Below, in pieces: positions 37,470-46,271 of a DNA stretch of 64,000 bases. The position numbers were made by a program, and so were the translations under genes. Source of the DNA: Trebonia sp036501515 (GTDB lineage: Bacteria > Actinomycetota > Actinomycetes > Streptosporangiales > Streptosporangiaceae); contig DASYAD010000032.1 in the NCBI GenBank assembly GCA_036501515.1, forward strand, positions 5,030-69,029. The letters run 5' to 3'. The notes below the pieces were generated by a model. The model saw only the letters and a program-made list of their open reading frames with translations, was not told the DNA's origin and searched no databases. The first letter of the stretch is position 1. Every line of letters begins with the position of its first letter.

Positions 37470-39673
37470 CGCCGCTGTACCTCGGGTGGCAGTACGCGAC
37501 TCCGCATCAGGATCCCGGACCGCCGCCCCGCAAGCCGGCCGCGGCGGGCCCGCCGCGGTTGTCTGACGAGTGGCTCGCGGCGCAGCGGCGGGAAGAGAAC
37601 CTCATCGCGCGGCCGGGCAAGGCCGCGGGCGCCGTCGCGGGCACGCTGGCGGTGCTGCTCGCGGCCTGCGCCGTCGTCGGCTGGCTGCCGGCCGTCCTCG
37701 CCGTCCCCGGCGCCATCGTCTGCCTGGCCGCGGCGACTATATGGGGCAGCACGGTCAGGCGGGGCGAGCGGGGGCTGCGCGCCCGGGTCGACACCGAACG
37801 GGTCCGGGTTGAACGCCTGCGCGCCGACCAGGAAAACCGCCAGTACCGCGCCCAGGCGGAGCACGTGCACGCGGTGAGCCAGTGGCAGCGGCAACGGTCC
37901 GCTTTCGCGGAGCAGAAACGCTGGTATGCCGTGCCCGTCCCCGGCGGAATCGACCGGGTTGACGTGGCGGGCGGCACGCTGGCGGGCTGGTCGGCGATGC
38001 TCACCATGGCGGCCGCCTACCAGCTGGCCGCGGGCGGCGAGGTGACCGCCGTCGACTTGTCAGGCGGCGCCGTCGCGGCCGACCTGGCCGGACTGTGCCA
38101 GGCCGCGGGCGGTGTGCGCCCCGCCGTCTGGGTACTGCCGCACGACCTGGCGCGTCTTGACCTCGCGGCCCGGCTTTCGCCCGGCGAACTCGCGGACGTT
38201 CTCGCGCTCTCGGCCAGCGTGGCCGAGGAACACAGCTCCGCGCGTGATCTCGCGGTCGACACGGCCATACTCGACCGGGTCATCAGCGTGCTCGACGATG
38301 GCGGTGGCCGCGGTGACCGCGGTGACCGCGGTGACCGCAGTGACCGCAGTGACCACAGTGGCCACAGCGTCGGCGCTGGCGGCGTCGGCGGCGTCGGCGG
38401 CGTCGGCGGTGACGGCGGTGACGGCGGTGGCGGCGGTGACCGCAGTGACCGCGGTGGCGGCGGCGGCGTGCAGGTGCGCCGGGTGGTGGCCGCGCTGCGG
38501 GCGCTCGCCCAGGTCGGCGACCCGCGGGCGGACCTGGAGGCCGGGCTGCTCACCGAACGCGAGGCCGGCGCGCTGAGCGTGCTGTTCGGCCAGGGGGCGG
38601 CCGAGCGGGTGGTACTTGAGCGGGCCCTCGGGATGGAAGCACAGCTGCGCGCACTGGCCGCGCTCGGCACCGAGCCCGCCCGGCTGCCCGGGGGCGGGCG
38701 GCTGCGCGTGGTCGCGGTCGACCGGCGGGCGAGCGCACAGTCGGCGACGGCCCTGGGCAGCTTCGTGGTGACCGCGCTCACCCGGCTGATCGCCCAGGGC
38801 CCCGCCGCGCCAGGGGCGGTTTCCTGGCGGCACACGATGTTCCTGCTCGGGGCGGAGCGGCTGCGGGCAGACGTGCTTGACCGGCTGACCGACGCCTGCG
38901 AGGCGGCCGGTACCGGCCTGGTGCTCGCCTACCGGTCGATGCCGCCGCACGTCAGGCAGCGAATCGGGCGGGGCAACGCGGCGGTCGCGTTCATGCGCCT
39001 CGGCAACGCCGAGGACGCGAAAGCGGCCAGCGAGCAGATCGGCTCAGCTCACCGCTTCGTGCTGTCTCAGCTCACCGAGACCATCGGCACGTCGGTCACC
39101 GACTCGCTCGGCGGCTCCTACACGAGCACGGTCGGCGACTCCGCGTCGGCCGCTACGTCGTCGTCTGACAACGAGTCCCGGTCCGACGGCACCGGGCGGA
39201 CCGCCCCGGCCGGCGGCGGGGTGCTGCCGCTGCGCGGCGGCACGTCGCGTTCCGCGCAGGCGGGCACGTCACGGGGAACGTCCGAATCCACCTCGCTCAC
39301 CGCCGGCATCAGCTCGAGCACCGCGTGGGGTGTCTCCACGTCGCGGGCCACCGGAGACAGCGAGTCGCTGGCCCGGTCGCTGCAGCGCTCACGCGAGCTT
39401 GTCGTCGAGCCGTCAGAGCTGCAGCGCCTGCCGGCCACCGCGATGATCGTCAGCTACGGCGCGGGCGCGGAGCGGCACGTGCTGCTGGCCGACGCGAACC
39501 CGGCGATCGGCTCGCTGCCCGTCGCCACCCTGGCGTCGCTGGCCGGGCCGCACGAGCCGCTCACGCCCGGCTATCCGGCGGCGGGGACCCAAGCCGGCCG
39601 CCCCCGCACAGTTAACCGGGCCGTCACGTCCTGGGGGCCAGACGTGGCCCGCCGCCCGTCCGGGAACGGATAA
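37466..39673 (+). CDS. Large membrane protein with TraM-recognition/TraG-like C-terminal region
   Basis: 735 residues. One or two membrane helices (about 55-95) precede an Arg/Glu-rich coiled coil. A mid-region with GRLRVVAVDRRASAQSATAL and HTMFLLGAERLRADVLDRLT follows, then AYRSMPPHVRQRIGRGNAAV ... MRLGNAEDAKAASEQIGSAH and RFVLSQLTETIGTSVTDSLG. This last part matches the conserved end of actinobacterial conjugation ATPases with TraM-recognition domains and their Ser/Thr-rich tail. No Walker A is seen. A GDR/GG repeat (about 278-335) interrupts the middle. It is translationally coupled to the previous gene, and the two may form one complex. Confidence 0.65.
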   Translation: MTPLYLGWQYATPHQDPGPPPRKPAAAGPPRLSDEWLAAQRREENLIARPGKAAGAVAGTLAVLLAACAVVGWLPAVLAVPGAIVCLAAATIWGSTVRRGERGLRARVDTERVRVERLRADQENRQYRAQAEHVHAVSQWQRQRSAFAEQKRWYAVPVPGGIDRVDVAGGTLAGWSAMLTMAAAYQLAAGGEVTAVDLSGGAVAADLAGLCQAAGGVRPAVWVLPHDLARLDLAARLSPGELADVLALSASVAEEHSSARDLAVDTAILDRVISVLDDGGGRGDRGDRGDRSDRSDHSGHSVGAGGVGGVGGVGGDGGDGGGGGDRSDRGGGGGVQVRRVVAALRALAQVGDPRADLEAGLLTEREAGALSVLFGQGAAERVVLERALGMEAQLRALAALGTEPARLPGGGRLRVVAVDRRASAQSATALGSFVVTALTRLIAQGPAAPGAVSWRHTMFLLGAERLRADVLDRLTDACEAAGTGLVLAYRSMPPHVRQRIGRGNAAVAFMRLGNAEDAKAASEQIGSAHRFVLSQLTETIGTSVTDSLGGSYTSTVGDSASAATSSSDNESRSDGTGRTAPAGGGVLPLRGGTSRSAQAGTSRGTSESTSLTAGISSSTAWGVSTSRATGDSESLARSLQRSRELVVEPSELQRLPATAMIVSYGAGAERHVLLADANPAIGSLPVATLASLAGPHEPLTPGYPAAGTQAGRPRTVNRAVTSWGPDVARRPSGNG
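38301..38469 (+). repeat. Coding 9-bp repeat (GGTGACCGC type)
   Basis: About 170 bp of GGTGACCGC/GGCGTCGGC units encode GDRGDRSDRSDHSGHS and GGVGGVGGDGGDGG-like sequence in the gene at 37466. It is a probable length-variable tract. Confidence 0.8.
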
Positions 39674-39684
39674 CATCACCCACG

Positions 39685-40953
39685 ATGGATCACAACACCC
39701 GGCACCGTGCCAGGCGGCTGCCGATGCGGGCGCGGGTCGCGACCACCGTCGGCGGCGCCGCGGCCACCGTCTCCCGCCTCGCGGGCAAGGGCGACGGCTC
39801 GGTCATCGGCGGCATCATCGGCTTGCGGCTGGCCCCCGACCTGCTGTCGTTGCTGTCCACGGGACGCCAGGTCGTCCTCGTCACCGGCACCAACGGCAAG
39901 ACCACGACGACCAAGCTGATCACCGCCGCGCTGGCGCCGCTTGGTACCAAGATCGCGTCGAATATCTACGGCGCGAACATGGAAGCGGGGCTCGCCTCGG
40001 CGCTGAGCCGCGCACCCGACGCGCCCGTCGCCGTCCTCGAGACCGACGAGAAGTACATCCCCGCGATGGTCAGGGCGACCAGGCCGCGGGTGGTGGTGCT
40101 GCTCAACCTGAGCCGCGACCAGATGGACAGGGCGGCGGAGATCTGGCTGCTCGCCCGCAAATGGCGGGAAGCTCTCGGCAGCGCCCCCGACTGCCGGGTA
40201 GTGGCCAACGCCGACGACCCGCTTGTCGCCTGGGCCGCGGGCTCGGCCCGGCAGGTCACCTGGGTCGCGGCGGGCCAGCGCTGGCGCGAAGACTCCTGGT
40301 GCTGCCCGCACTGCGGTGCCCACCTGCTGCGGGACGGCGACGACTGGTCCTGCAAGGAGTGCGGACTGCGGCGGCCGCCAGTGAGCTGGGTGCTGAACGG
40401 CGACGAGGTGATCGACCCGTCCGGCCGTCCCACCGCGCTCGATCTCGGGCTGCCCGGGCGGGCCAACCGGTCCAACGCGGTCATCGCGCTGGCCGTGGCG
40501 GAGGCGTTCGGCGTGCCGATCACGCAGGCACTGAAAGAGCTGCGCCAGGTCACCTCCGTGGCGGGCCGTTACACCCAGGTGAACAGGCGCGGCTGCGACA
40601 TCCGGCTGCTGCTGGCGAAGAACCCGGCCGGCTGGCTCGAGGCGCTCGACGTGATGGCGCCGCCGCCCACGCCGATCCTGCTCTCCGTGAACGCGCAAGG
40701 GCCTGATGGCAAGGACACCTCGTGGCTCTGGGACGTGGACTTCCGGCGGCTGCGCGGCCGGCCCGTGCTCGTGGGCGGCGAGCGCAAGCTCGACCTCGCG
40801 GTCAGGCTTGAGGCCGACGAGGTGGCCTTCCGCCTCGTCAACGACATCGACGAGGCCGTCGACGTGGCGCTGACGGTGGCGCCCAGCCTCGAGGTGCTTG
40901 CGAACTACACCGCGTTCCAGCAGTACCGCATCGCCCTGGGGAGGGTGCAGTGA
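39685..40953 (+). CDS. murT: Lipid II isoglutaminyl synthase, MurT subunit
   Basis: A 422-residue Mur-ligase-like enzyme. The ATP site is VVLVTGTNGKTTTTKLI, the conserved acidic loop is VLETDEKYIPAM, and a MurT-specific Cys4 zinc ribbon is visible as CCPHCGAHLL and CKECGLRRP. The C-terminal DUF1727 domain (ILLSVNAQGPDGKDTSWLWD) completes the family. With GatD it amidates the D-glutamate of lipid II. GTGA overlap with gatD shows coupling. It begins 11 bp after the previous large gene. Confidence 0.94.
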   Translation: MDHNTRHRARRLPMRARVATTVGGAAATVSRLAGKGDGSVIGGIIGLRLAPDLLSLLSTGRQVVLVTGTNGKTTTTKLITAALAPLGTKIASNIYGANMEAGLASALSRAPDAPVAVLETDEKYIPAMVRATRPRVVVLLNLSRDQMDRAAEIWLLARKWREALGSAPDCRVVANADDPLVAWAAGSARQVTWVAAGQRWREDSWCCPHCGAHLLRDGDDWSCKECGLRRPPVSWVLNGDEVIDPSGRPTALDLGLPGRANRSNAVIALAVAEAFGVPITQALKELRQVTSVAGRYTQVNRRGCDIRLLLAKNPAGWLEALDVMAPPPTPILLSVNAQGPDGKDTSWLWDVDFRRLRGRPVLVGGERKLDLAVRLEADEVAFRLVNDIDEAVDVALTVAPSLEVLANYTAFQQYRIALGRVQ

Positions 40954-41702
40954 CCAGTCCGAACCAGAACCCGGATGCGAGCCGTCGGCCGCTGCGCCTG
41001 GTCTGGGTCTATCCTGACCTGCTCAGCACCTACGGCGACCGCGGCAACGCGCTGGTGCTCGAGCGCCGGGCGCGGCTGCGCGGCCTGCCGACGGAGATCA
41101 TCGAGGTCGACTCGGACCAGCCGGTGCCCGTCGACGGTGACATCTACCTGATGGGCGGCGGCGAGGACCTGCCGCAGACGCTGGCCACCAGGCGGCTGCT
41201 AGCGGACGGCGGCCTGCACACGGCGGCCACCAGGGGCGCGGTGGTATTCGCGGTCTGCGCGGGTTACCAGATGCTCGGCACGGAGTTCGGCGGTGCCGAC
41301 GACGCGCCGGTGCGCGGCCTCGGCCTGCTCGACATGCGCAGCGGCCGGGGTGAGCGCCGTGCCGTCGGCGAGATCGTCGCCGACGTCGACCCGGCGCTCA
41401 GCGTCGGCAAGCTGACGGGCTTCGAGAACCATCAGGGCGTCACCAAACTCGGCCCAGGCGCCAGGCCGCTGGCCCGCACCACCCTCGGCACCGGGAACGG
41501 CGACGGGACCGAGGGCGCCTACCAGGGCCGGGTGCTCGGCACGTACCTGCACGGGCCGGCCCTGGTGCGCAACCCCGGACTGGCTGACCTCCTGCTCTAC
41601 TGGGCCGCGGGCCCCCTGCCGCCGCTGCCGCCGCAGGCCGGGGAACTGGCCGGCCGGCTCCGCGAGGAGCGCCTCACCGCCGCCGCGCTCGCCCAGCGGT
41701 AA
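40950..41702 (+). CDS. gatD: Lipid II isoglutaminyl synthase, GatD glutaminase subunit
   Basis: A 250-residue class I glutamine amidotransferase-like protein. The nucleophile cysteine is in VVFAVCAGYQMLG, and the histidine is in LGTYLHGPALVRNP. GFENHQGVTKLGPGARPL is characteristic of GatD/CobQ-like folds. It releases ammonia from glutamine for MurT. The stop is 6 bp from the stop of the convergent DsrE-like gene. Confidence 0.94.
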   Translation: MTSPNQNPDASRRPLRLVWVYPDLLSTYGDRGNALVLERRARLRGLPTEIIEVDSDQPVPVDGDIYLMGGGEDLPQTLATRRLLADGGLHTAATRGAVVFAVCAGYQMLGTEFGGADDAPVRGLGLLDMRSGRGERRAVGEIVADVDPALSVGKLTGFENHQGVTKLGPGARPLARTTLGTGNGDGTEGAYQGRVLGTYLHGPALVRNPGLADLLLYWAAGPLPPLPPQAGELAGRLREERLTAAALAQR

Positions 41703-41708
41703 GCCTGC

Positions 41709-42071
41709 TTAGTAGACGAGAGCTTGCGCGTTGTCCGCGACCACCTCGGAGACGAAGGTCGCCGAGCCGGCGATCCGTACTCCGGCGATCACGTCTTGCG
41801 GCGTGATGTCCCTGCGGGCGGCGCACTGGCTGCAGACGGTGACCGTGCCGAGGGCGAGGACCGAGGCGAGCAGGTCCGCGAGCGGGGCGGCGTGCGGCAG
41901 CGAGAAGTCGTCGGCCCGCCCCGGCAGTGCGAACCAGGCGGCCTCCCCGGTCAGCCACAGCGAGACCGGCACGCCGCTGGCGACCGCGGTCGAGGCCACC
42001 GTGAAGGCCTGATTGCACCGTTCTGGTTCGTCTTTGCCCGCGGTGATCTTAATCACCAGGTTCCGCGCCAC
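41709..42071 (-). CDS. DsrE/DsrF-like family protein
   Basis: A 120-residue protein with the DsrE-like fold (LVIKITAGKDEPERCNQAFT ... VASGVPVSLWLTGEAAWFAL) and a CxxC in TVTVCSQCAARRDI. Such proteins move sulfur between partners or act as peroxiredoxin-like proteins. I use the GTG at 42071, which starts the conserved sequence, not the longer frame from 42110. No sulfur partner lies next to it. Function uncertain. Confidence 0.78.
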   Translation of the reverse strand: MARNLVIKITAGKDEPERCNQAFTVASTAVASGVPVSLWLTGEAAWFALPGRADDFSLPHAAPLADLLASVLALGTVTVCSQCAARRDITPQDVIAGVRIAGSATFVSEVVADNAQALVY

Positions 42072-42125
42072 AACAGCACTGTAGCCGGGTCGGCGTGCCC
42101 TCCGGCGCAAAGCGGACGCAGGCCG

Positions 42126-42131
42126 GTAGGG
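42126..42131 (+). promoter_or_regulatory. -10 element for a leaderless small-protein transcript
   Basis: TAGGGT ends eight bases before the ATG at 42140, and no SD is visible. A similar TAGACT at 43400-43405 lies seven bases before the ygfZ ATG. Confidence 0.45.
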
Positions 42132-42139
42132 TGCGTGGA

Positions 42140-42250
42140 ATGCACGGGATGCTGAGCGCGGCGATCATCGTCTTCGCGTACGCCGCCGTCGCCGTCGCGG
42201 CGGGCTACACAGCGGTCAAGGTGATCAGAGGAGGCCCGCATGGCCGATGA
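42140..42250 (+). CDS. Small single-pass membrane protein
   Basis: A 36-residue protein too short for most ORF callers: MHGMLSAAIIVFAYAAVAVA then AGYTAVKVIRGGPHGR. One hydrophobic helix and a basic end give an inside-positive anchor. Its 3' end contains AGAGGAGG, the SD of the next gene, and overlaps that gene's start (42240), so it probably serves as a coupled upstream gene. Function unknown. Confidence 0.55.
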   Translation: MHGMLSAAIIVFAYAAVAVAAGYTAVKVIRGGPHGR

Positions 42251-42929
42251 CAGCACGCCAGGCGAGGGCCCGGTTGACGGCCCGGTGGAAGACCCGACCG
42301 AAGGCCTGATTGACCCGGCTGACGGCAGCGCGGCGGACGCCGCGGCAGGCAGCCCTGAGACCGATGTCTCGAACATCGAACTGCCGCCCGAGCACCCCGC
42401 GATCGCGCCGCTGAGCTTCCTGCTCGGTCGCTGGAAGGGCACGGGCAAGGGCAGCTATCCCACCATCCCGAGCTTCGACTTCTTCCAGGAAGTCACCTTC
42501 AGCCACATCGGCAAGCCGTACCTCATCTACACCAGCCGAAGCTGGCGGCTCGCCACCGACGAACAGGGCGAGCTCAAGCTCGACGAGCAGGGCGACCCGG
42601 AACTGCTCGAGCCGCTCGCGGTGGAGGCCGGCTTCTGGCGGCCGCAGCCCGAGGGGAAGGTGGAGGTGCTGCTCAGCCACCCGACCGGCATCACCGAGAT
42701 CTACGCAGGCGAGTTCCGCAGCATGACCAGCATCGAGATGGTCACCGACGCGGTCGCGCGGACCGCCAGCGCCAAGCCGTACACCGCCGGCAAGCGCCTC
42801 TACGGGCTGGTGCCCAGTCAGGTGCGCGAAGGCGAGAAGGACCTGGCCTACGCCTTTGACATGGCCGCCATGGGCCAGCCGCTGACCCCGCACCTGTGGG
42901 CCATCCTGCACTGGGACTGGATCGAGTAA
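42240..42929 (+). CDS. Nitrobindin-like heme-binding protein (FABP/DUF1794 family)
   Basis: A 229-residue protein. A 50-residue acidic disordered head is followed by a ten-strand beta barrel, recognised by FLLGRWKGTGKGSYPTIPSF and ending in HLWAILHWDWIE with the conserved histidine expected to bind heme. Family members bind ferric heme and scavenge nitric oxide or peroxynitrite. The acidic head is unusually long. AGAGGAGG before the ATG supports the start. Heme-related context: the heme synthesis cluster is 9 kb away. Confidence 0.85.
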   Translation: MADDSTPGEGPVDGPVEDPTEGLIDPADGSAADAAAGSPETDVSNIELPPEHPAIAPLSFLLGRWKGTGKGSYPTIPSFDFFQEVTFSHIGKPYLIYTSRSWRLATDEQGELKLDEQGDPELLEPLAVEAGFWRPQPEGKVEVLLSHPTGITEIYAGEFRSMTSIEMVTDAVARTASAKPYTAGKRLYGLVPSQVREGEKDLAYAFDMAAMGQPLTPHLWAILHWDWIE

Positions 42930-43412
42930 CGGGCTTCCGCACCAGGGGAGGCACAGGCGCGTTGCGATTCCCTGCCGTGCCGGCCGGGAATCGAGTGCGG
43001 GATTTCGTCCCGGCGGGACATCGGAGGTACGGGGGCGTCCCCCCGGGTGAGAACGTAAAAGATCCCCGGGCGACTCCGCGCCGTCTAGACGCGGGACCGG
43101 CTGGACAAGGCCGGTCAGCCCGAGGATCCGGTGATTGCCAAGTATTAGCCCACCGCCGCCCAATCAGGGCCGGGATCCGCCACGCGGACCCACACAGCGG
43201 GGGCGGCGGCTAGCTTGCAGCCACCTCGCATGTCCCAGAAGTATGCAACTCAGGACCACCTCCTTTCCGCGTACCCCAAACGTTATGTGAGCCCCGGAGG
43301 TTCGCGCAACATATTTCTGTGTGCCCCACCCCACATGGCGCCGGCCTGCGTAGATCGACGGAGCCAGTGCGGGGATTCGGGCGTAGGCCGCCGCCGAACT
43401 AGACTCGGCTTC
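42930..43412. other. Intergenic region with dispersed repeat B
   Basis: About 480 bp without a gene. A copy of the dispersed repeat lies at 43015-43054 (ACATCGGAGGTACGGGGGCG then TCCCCCCGGG). The part 43230-43400 contains the ygfZ promoter; TAGACT at 43400-43405 is the likely -10. A longer in-frame extension of ygfZ through this region is unlikely to be translated. Confidence 0.55.
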
Positions 43413-44483
43413 ATGCTTGATATCAACGGTGCCGTCGAGGCGGACTGGCCGGACGAGGGCGTCGCCGCGCACTACGGTGAACCGGCCCGTGAGCAGCGCG
43501 CGATGAGCGAAGGGCGGGTCCTGGTCGACCGCTCCAACCGCGGCGTCGTCCGGGTCAGCGGCCAGGACCGGCTGTCCTGGCTGCACAGCCTCACCAGCCA
43601 GCACCTGGAGCGGCTGACACCTGGCAGTACCGCGCAGGCGCTGATCCTGTCCCCCCAGGGTCACCTCGAGCACCACCTGACGCTGACCGACGACGGCACG
43701 GCAACCTGGCTGCACGTCGAGCCGCACACGGCCAAGCCCCTGGTGGACTACCTGAACTCGATGCGGTTCATGCTCCGGGTCGAGGTCGAGGACCTCTCGG
43801 GCGAGTTCGTGGTGGCGACGCTGGCAGGCCCGGTGCCGCCCGACGGAGGAGTCATATCCAGAACGGAGGCGGCTGACAGCGACGACCGCAGGCTCGCCCA
43901 CGAGGCGGGGGCGGCCGCTGTCATGCAGGGCCCGTTCGGTATCGACCTGATCGTTACGCCGGAGGCGGCCGCGCGGCTGGCGGAGCGGTTCCCTGTTGCG
44001 GGCATGTGGGCCTTCGAGGCGGCGCGTATCGCCGCGCGCATCGCGCGGCCAGGGCTCGACAGCGACCACAAGACCCTGCCGCACGAGATCGGGCTCATCG
44101 AGCCCGCCGTGCACCTGAGCAAGGGCTGCTACCGGGGCCAGGAAACGGTGGCGCGGATCCACAACCTCGGCCACCCGCCCAGGCGGCTCGTCTTCCTGCA
44201 CCTGGACGGCTCGGCGGAGCGGCTGCCCGCGCACGGCGCGCCGCTGACGTTCGCCGACGGCACCCAGGTCGGTTTCACCGGGTCGTCCGCCAGGCACTTC
44301 GAGCTCGGCCCGATCGGGCTCGGGCTCGTCAAGCGGTCGGCCGATCCGAGCGCTACGCTGCTAGCCGACGGTGTGGCGGCCGCACAGGAAGTGGTCGTCT
44401 CGCCCGAGGCGGGGGCCAACGTGAAGGTCACCCTGCGGCGGGGCAGTGTGCCGCAGCCGCCTTCGGGCCGCCGGACGCTGTAA
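43413..44483 (+). CDS. ygfZ: Folate-binding protein YgfZ (iron-sulfur cluster assembly factor)
   Basis: A 356-residue GcvT-like protein. The diagnostic YgfZ motif KGCYRGQETVARIHN (Lys-Gly-Cys-Tyr) lies near residue 240. It uses tetrahydrofolate to help repair or load Fe-S clusters. The start is the ATG at 43413, seven bases after TAGACT, so the mRNA is probably leaderless. A stretch at 43856-43880 (GGVISRTEAADSDD in the protein) is not conserved in the family as I know it and shares DNA with the thioredoxin-like gene at 25783. Confidence 0.88.
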   Translation: MLDINGAVEADWPDEGVAAHYGEPAREQRAMSEGRVLVDRSNRGVVRVSGQDRLSWLHSLTSQHLERLTPGSTAQALILSPQGHLEHHLTLTDDGTATWLHVEPHTAKPLVDYLNSMRFMLRVEVEDLSGEFVVATLAGPVPPDGGVISRTEAADSDDRRLAHEAGAAAVMQGPFGIDLIVTPEAAARLAERFPVAGMWAFEAARIAARIARPGLDSDHKTLPHEIGLIEPAVHLSKGCYRGQETVARIHNLGHPPRRLVFLHLDGSAERLPAHGAPLTFADGTQVGFTGSSARHFELGPIGLGLVKRSADPSATLLADGVAAAQEVVVSPEAGANVKVTLRRGSVPQPPSGRRTL

Positions 44484-44506
44484 CGGGTCGAGTAAACGGG
44501 GGTCTC

Positions 44507-45460
44507 TTGCTGCGCAAGGCACTGCTGGCGGCTGCCGCCAGCGAGCGGATCAGGGAAACAGTCACCGCGACGCAGGCGACGCGGGCCATCGTGGACCGCT
44601 ACGTGGCCGGCGAATCGAGCGAGGACGCGGTGGCGGTGGCGCGTGCGCTGCGCTCCGACGGACTGCTGGTGACGCTGGACTACCTGGGCGAAGACACCAC
44701 CGATGCCCAGCGGGCGGCCGCGACCGCCGCGCAGTACGTGCACCTGCTCGGCAAGCTGGCCGCCGAGGGGCTGTCAGAAGGCGGCGCGGTCGAGGTGTCG
44801 GTCAAGCCGACCGCCCTCGGCCTGCTGCTCGGCAGCGACGCCCCGGCGGGGCCGGCCGCCCTTGGCGAGCGGATCGCGACGGAGCACCTCGAGCGGATCG
44901 CGGCCGCGGCGCGGGACGCGGGGACGACCGTGACCCTCGACGCGGAAGACCACAGGACCACCGGGGCCGGGCTGCGGATCGCCACCGCGCTGCGGGCCAG
45001 GTTCCCCTCGGTCGGCAGCGTGCTGCAGGCCGCGCTGCGCCGTACGGAGGCCGACGTGCGCGACCTGGCCGCGCCGGGAACCCGGGTGCGGCTGTGCAAG
45101 GGCGCTTACTCGGAGCCGGCCGCCGAGGCGTTCGACATCAGGCACGACGTCGACCGCTCGTACGCCCGCTGCCTGCGCATCATGATGAACGGCGCCGGCT
45201 ACCCGATGATCGCCACGCACGACCCCCGGCTGATCGCCATCACCAAGTCGCTCGGCCTGGCGCGGCCGGCCGGCAGCTTCGAGTACCAGATGCTGTACGG
45301 CGTCCGCCCTGAGGAGCAGCGGCGGCTGGCAGGCGAGGGCGCGAAGGTACGGGTCTACGTGCCGTACGGCGGTGACTGGTACCCGTACCTGGTCCGCCGG
45401 CTGGCCGAGCGGCCGTCGAACCTGGCGCTGTTCCTGCGCTCGCTAGGGTCGAAGTCATGA
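44507..45460 (+). CDS. putB: Proline dehydrogenase
   Basis: A 317-residue flavoenzyme of the PutA-catalytic-barrel type. Conserved C-terminal residues are seen in RVYVPYGGDWYPYLVRRLAE, with FEYQMLYGVRPEEQRR before it and LCKGAYSEP in the middle. It oxidises proline to pyrroline-5-carboxylate and passes electrons to quinone. There is no ATG or GTG at the right place; a TTG at 44507 after CGGGGG matches the conserved start LLRKALLAA. Its ATGA overlap with proC links opposite reactions of proline metabolism in one operon. Confidence 0.88.
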   Translation: MLRKALLAAAASERIRETVTATQATRAIVDRYVAGESSEDAVAVARALRSDGLLVTLDYLGEDTTDAQRAAATAAQYVHLLGKLAAEGLSEGGAVEVSVKPTALGLLLGSDAPAGPAALGERIATEHLERIAAAARDAGTTVTLDAEDHRTTGAGLRIATALRARFPSVGSVLQAALRRTEADVRDLAAPGTRVRLCKGAYSEPAAEAFDIRHDVDRSYARCLRIMMNGAGYPMIATHDPRLIAITKSLGLARPAGSFEYQMLYGVRPEEQRRLAGEGAKVRVYVPYGGDWYPYLVRRLAERPSNLALFLRSLGSKS

Positions 45461-46251
45461 TCGCGATACTCGGCACGGGAAAGATGGGCGAGGCGCTGCT
45501 TTCCGGACTGCTGAAGGCCGGGAGGCCGCCCGCTGAGGTGGCCGCGGTGGTGCGCAGGCCCGGCCGGGCGGAAGAACTGCGGACCGCCTACGGCGTGCCG
45601 TTGCTGAGCGTCGCGGAGGCCGCGAAGCAGGCCGACACGCTGGTGATCGCCGTCAAGCCGCAGGACATGGGGCCGATGCTTGACGAGATCGCCGGCCTCG
45701 TCACCGCGTCGCAGCTGGTGATCTCCATCGCGGCAGGCATCACCACGTCGTTCATCGAGAGCCGGCTGGCCGCCGAGGTGCCAGTGGTCCGGGTGATGTC
45801 CAACACGCCGGCGCTCGTCGACGAGGCGATGTCGGTCATCTCGGCCGGCTCCTTCGCGGGCGAGGAGCACCTGCGGCACACCGAGGAGCTGCTGACGCCG
45901 CTCGGCAAGGTGATCCGCATACCCGAGTACCAGCAAGACGCGGCCACCGCGTTGTCAGGCTCCGGCCCCGCCTACGTGTTCTACCTGGTCGAGGCCATGG
46001 TTGACGCCGGCATCCTGCTCGGCATGCCGCGCCGTACGGCGCTTGAGATGGTCACTCAGACCGTGTACGGCGCCGCGACGATGCTGCGTGACTCCGGCGA
46101 GCACCCGGTGATTTTGCGCGATGCGGTGACGTCGCCCGCGGGCACGACGATCGCCGCGGTCCGCGAGCTTGAAAAGCACGGGGTGCGCGCCGCCTTCCTC
46201 GCGGCGATCGAGGCCGCACGCGACCGCGGCCGCGAACTCGGCGGGAGTTAG
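45457..46251 (+). CDS. proC: Pyrroline-5-carboxylate reductase
   Basis: A 264-residue NADPH enzyme. The Rossmann motif is MIAILGTGKMGEALLSGLLK; the active-site region is ATALSGSGPAYVFYLVEAMV, and RDAVTSPAGTTIAAVRELEK completes the signature. It makes proline from P5C. The start overlaps the putB stop. A repeat pair and a deacetylase follow, as in mycobacterial order around proC. Confidence 0.95.
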   Translation: MIAILGTGKMGEALLSGLLKAGRPPAEVAAVVRRPGRAEELRTAYGVPLLSVAEAAKQADTLVIAVKPQDMGPMLDEIAGLVTASQLVISIAAGITTSFIESRLAAEVPVVRVMSNTPALVDEAMSVISAGSFAGEEHLRHTEELLTPLGKVIRIPEYQQDAATALSGSGPAYVFYLVEAMVDAGILLGMPRRTALEMVTQTVYGAATMLRDSGEHPVILRDAVTSPAGTTIAAVRELEKHGVRAAFLAAIEAARDRGRELGGS

Positions 46252-46271
46252 TCAGTCCAACGGAGGTGCAC

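Noticed and set aside
35133..39673. Integrative conjugative element
   Set aside because: Only two conjugation-ATPase-like genes; no integrase, relaxase, attachment repeats or tRNA target seen nearby, and chromosomal genes follow directly.
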